From contig JAXDDX010000059.1 of assembly GCA_034670405.1 (NCBI GenBank), positions 2,407,501 to 2,471,500 on the forward strand: 64,000 nucleotides of DNA, given 5' to 3'. Under the pieces are notes generated by a model. That model was not told the origin of the DNA. It searched no databases and was given only the letters and a program-made list of their open reading frames with translations. The position numbers were made by a program, and so were the translations under genes. Positions 53,225 through 64,000 of this stretch are shown one piece after another. Numbering within the stretch: the first letter of the stretch is position 1; each line of letters opens with the position of its first letter. The stretch comes from Hoplostethus atlanticus (taxonomy: Eukaryota; Chordata; Actinopteri; Trachichthyiformes; Trachichthyidae).

Positions 53225-53442
53225 TTACATTACTGTAAGGGATCAGTGGCAGCTGAAGGACGATATCATGGACCCTCTGCTTGGTTGCTGAAGATGCTTC
53301 TAAGGAGTCACTTGCAGATGCTGCAAATCGTGGCAATAGACACTGATGCATTTCTTCATCACATGAGCAGTTCAAAAGATCTTGAGTCAATTCAGACCAA
53401 GAAGGAGGCATTTCTGACCCCAATGTAAGGATGTTGTGTCTA

Positions 53443-53448
53443 AATAAA
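53443..53448 (+). terminator. mrpl17 polyadenylation signal
   Basis: AATAAA about 220 bp after the stop codon. Confidence 0.75.
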
Positions 53449-56400
53449 TGTGATTGTTTGATAATGGTAACTGTTTTCCACTTTATTTCAAATAGCCTTT
53501 TATTAATCCTGAATTGTCGTGTTGAGATCTAGAATCAGGCCAAGAGGGGGTAGACCAATGCAGCAGCAGCACATTAAATGAAGACTCCACCATAAAACAT
53601 TTAAACACTGTTTAAAAAACAGCTATTGCTGATGTACCTTACATACCTGGGCCTTTTTTTCTCATCTTTTCTTATTCCCATAGATAACTGGCTAAACAGA
53701 CACTGTGATGTCATGTTGAGATATTTTAAGTGCAGTTACAATGGAGTTTGATAGAAACAATCTGTCCATCTAAAACATTAATGGTAATTGTCAGGGCTTC
53801 TTTTGTAAACTCACTATTTTGCCACATTTCTCCACCAACAGTAGCCTCAACAGACCATAATGCAAGGCAGCTGCATGATGTGTTGGTCGTGATCATAGAC
53901 AAGCCACTGTTCACAACCTAGTTTTCTAGCTATATTTATATACCCATACGCCACCTTTGACTGAAAACAAGTTCTTGCCTTCTTTCTGTCAAAATGCATT
54001 CTGGGAAATGCAGGAAATTAACTTAAGTAGAAATAGACCCTGCAGGTTGAGGGACTGTGGGTACATCACACAAGTAAACTACAGCACTTAACAAAATGAA
54101 ATGCATTTAAAATCAAATTGATGATTTCTAAGAATATATGAGGGTGGATTTTTCTATTTAGATTACTGACAGAACAATAACACAAAACATTTATTTCTGA
54201 GGAATGATCTTGTATGGCCGTGATTAGGCTAAAGGCCATCTGCAAAGGTAGACCCACATCGCAGCGCAGGCTCTGGAGCAGTAACTACAAGACTAGGGAC
54301 GGGATACTGGCAGTGACTGTGAAATAATTAGGCTAGCCTACATCGGGATGTGACCAGCCCCGAGTCTGTCCCTGTGGTGTTTTACTTTAATGGACTCTTG
54401 TAACGAGAGCAGATTCCAAATTTGATTTACCGTTATTAGATGTACTGCTGTGGCCAAACGCTCTTGGCCTGACTGCAACACAAACACTCTTGCTTATTCA
54501 AACAGTAGCCAAATAATGATACGCCAGGACAAGGCCTCTAATAAAACCATATTTTTTTTTTTATTATTTTGGCAAAAAGTATATATGTACAGCATATATA
54601 GAATTTTTATTTGACACCATTAAAATGCATTTGAACAGTGCTTCAGTGATGTGCTCTTAACCAGATCGCTCTGAGTAGCCTAAAAGCTGTGCTGTTTTCT
54701 ATCATGCATACATAACCTCTTCTTCATCCTCTCTCTTCTGTCTGTATGTGTGTCTCGGTCCCGTTCTCTCCGAGTCAATGGGCACAAGTTGAAGCAACGA
54801 TATTAGTACGCCTGTCCGTTGGTCTCGTTACCCAAGTGTCTGTCAAGTCAAGTCATGGCAGCCATAACAATAGGCAACAGTAGACAAATGGCAGTCACGC
54901 CAAATATGAATCAGAGACACATAACGACCAGAAACAACAACTAGTGCTCTAATTCAAGTATCATTCTGTTTCACAAGCTAAGTTATACCTCTGACTATAT
55001 TCTTACACATTACACACCACGGTCCTAACATCCTAAAGTACTCCAGACACTTATAGCAGGATGGCCATTGACAAAACTGGACTACTAGTTGTTTAGCCAC
55101 CATTTTTTATGGATTAGAAAAACAGGCGATGACTGCACCATGCTTCCTAGTCAAGATAAAAATGCTGAATTTATTAATGTTCTTGGATTGATTTTTTTTT
55201 GTTGTTGTATCTGTATTGCAAGAAACTGGTGGTGAATTCAGTTTCATCAATGACACCCTTACATTGCTCTTATCAACATCTGCAATTCCATGTAAAACAA
55301 GTAATGTTGAGCATGTTCCATTCTGCCCCGACGCGCACTGACATTTTATATTTACAGGTGTTATGTGGATGCCACTGGAATACCACTGGATGTAGTGTGA
55401 ATGCAGTTTCAAAGCAGTCTATAAGGTGACATACACGAACAAACAGACTAAGACCAGGAACATTAAAGTGCTCCATGCAGGACAAACAAAATGTACAATT
55501 GTGTTGCTATTTTCATCTACAAGATTTTTCTGTCATTGCTCAATGTTAGGGGATACAAAACTACTAATATTTGTGAAACCTTTCACACAGTGTAGACATA
55601 TACAAGTGTGAAAAGCCAACAAATACAGTGCACGCATTTCAGGTACGAGACAGGGGTGAGGATGAAGTTACTTGTCGTAAAACACCGGGTGCAGCTTTCT
55701 GATTTTCAATCATGGATGTGTTGTCGCCGGGAGCTGAAGTCAAGAGGGAAAAAAACAACAAAGGCATTCCAGTAACTTGAAAATCACCCCCGTTCTTGTG
55801 CTCTACTGCATCAGTACATTCACCAAGGTCACACAGAGAAATTACATTTTTTGAGCAAGCATATTTTGCACTCCAGTGAAAAACAAAGTGAAACGGAGGT
55901 ACTAGAATGTCTTATAGTGTGTTTTTTTTTGGGAGAGGGATTTGATTGGAATAACAACAGAATTTACCCAGTCAAAAAATATACTATCGCCTATTGTATG
56001 TATTTACAAAAGTATAGATTTGAATACACACAATAAGCACATATTGTATGGTCACGTGGAGTAAATATATCAGCTTTTGGACGGGAAGTATACAATACAA
56101 ACATGCGTGTTTTACGAGTACCTATTAGTGCCCACAGTAAACGTGACGTACATTTACACATCAGCATATCAATCCAGAAGAACCAGCTGCAGTGAAGGCA
56201 TATAAGAATATAAATTAACCCAATAGATTCGATATAGAGAGTAAATATCTATGCTTTATCAAAATGTGTCAAACATAAAAAAGTATTTTTTTTATTTTAT
56301 TTTTTACATGAAGTGGATAAATACTTAGCTCTGGTAAAATGTAATGGCATGAGAATTTTGACAGTCACAGCACCAACTGGAATTCAATGATGTGGAAAAA

Positions 56401-56916
56401 AACATCATCAAAACAACATTTTGTTTTTGCAATAAAAACTTAAACTATTTTGAGTGGTAGCGCTCTCCTGTTTTAGCTATTTACAAACCCCTCCGGCCCC
56501 ACCATCAATGCCTTATACATTTTTCAATGAGAGTATTTCAGAATTTCTGCATCGTGCACAGCTATCATCCTATTGCTCTGACTACATCCACTTTGTCGTC
56601 TTTCCCCCTGCGTGCCTCTTTCTGGTCAACATCAAATATTTATTGCTTCTTTATTCTTTTACAACCCAGTGCTCCTATCTCACAGCCATTTCCTCACTCC
56701 TCCAATCCGGTTATTTCCAATGCTCTCCATCCACAGGTGACAACGGACCGCTCGGGGACTCACATTCACGTGGCCTGTTTCTGATTATTTCTCTTCTTCA
56801 TCCGTCCCAACTTTTTTCCTGTCCCTTGTCGCTTTCCTTTCCACATCCCACTCTCTCTTTATGTCGCCTTCAGTCCTTCCCCTGTCTCTCTCTCTATTCT
56901 GTCTTTCTCTCCCGTC
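53449..56916. other. tmem145 3' flank and intergenic
   Basis: No coding gene supported. The right part is likely tmem145 3' UTR, possibly including an alternative last exon on the minus strand starting at 55725 after TTCCCTCTTGACTTCAG. Little repeat content is visible. Confidence 0.45.

Positions 56917-64000
<7,084 letters not shown>

Overview
The window is nuclear DNA of a teleost fish. Genes are split into short exons with GT-AG introns. There are many CA/GT and GA/CT microsatellites, fish-type SINE and LINE tails, and several Tc1, hAT and piggyBac-like DNA transposons. The protein-coding content is vertebrate: bcl3, cblc, mrpl17, tmem145, an immunity-related GTPase, a Siglec/MAG-like Ig gene and six pancreatic-type trypsinogens. 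The species cannot be fixed from the sequence.

Layout. (1) 1-3.4 kb: the first two coding exons of bcl3 on the minus strand; its ankyrin exons lie beyond the left edge. (2) 3.4-8.5 kb: intergenic, with a kappaB-like site upstream of bcl3 and a decayed Tc1 element. (3) 8.5-17.45 kb: cblc on the plus strand in 13 coding exons (TKB domain, RING, proline-rich tail). The bcl3-cblc neighbourhood is also found on human 19q13. (4) 17.75-24 kb: two divergent trypsinogen-like protease genes, A (minus) and B (plus), with an hAT element carrying a nested SINE between them. (5) 24-27.7 kb: a piggyBac-like foldback MITE, then a 1.9 kb element with about 180 bp terminal inverted repeats (TIRs) and an exact 180 bp tandem duplication. 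(6) 27.9-29.1 kb: an intact single-coding-exon immunity-related GTPase. (7) 30.6-40.5 kb: group I (trypsin-1-like) genes C and D (minus, intact) and E (plus, broken), with a GATC-dense foldback repeat between C and D. (8) 42.3-43.6 kb: a truncated Siglec/MAG-like gene (minus). (9) 49.2-50.8 kb: group I trypsinogen F (plus), with a one-base frameshift. (10) 52-53.4 kb: mrpl17 (plus). (11) 56.9-64 kb: the 3' two thirds of tmem145 (minus), running off the right edge.

The trypsinogens fall into three gene architectures. Group I genes have an extra last intron, A has an extra mid-gene intron, and B has neither. All six encode the His-Asp-Ser triad and the Asp189 pocket; E has a 7-base deletion that removes the activation site. 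Group I promoters share a TATA box with an inverted CCAAT box about 60 bp upstream, consistent with coordinated expression in exocrine pancreas.

The most interesting point is evolutionary. Notothenioid antifreeze glycoprotein genes are known to have arisen from a trypsinogen-like protease gene, through expansion of a 9-base Thr-Ala-Ala element across the intron 1/exon 2 junction. Genes A and B both have a near-identical, unexpanded element at exactly that junction, and no Thr-Ala-Ala array was seen. Two of the apparent frameshifts (cblc exon 1, trypsin F exon 5) are extra C bases in C runs. They may be assembly errors rather than real gene loss.
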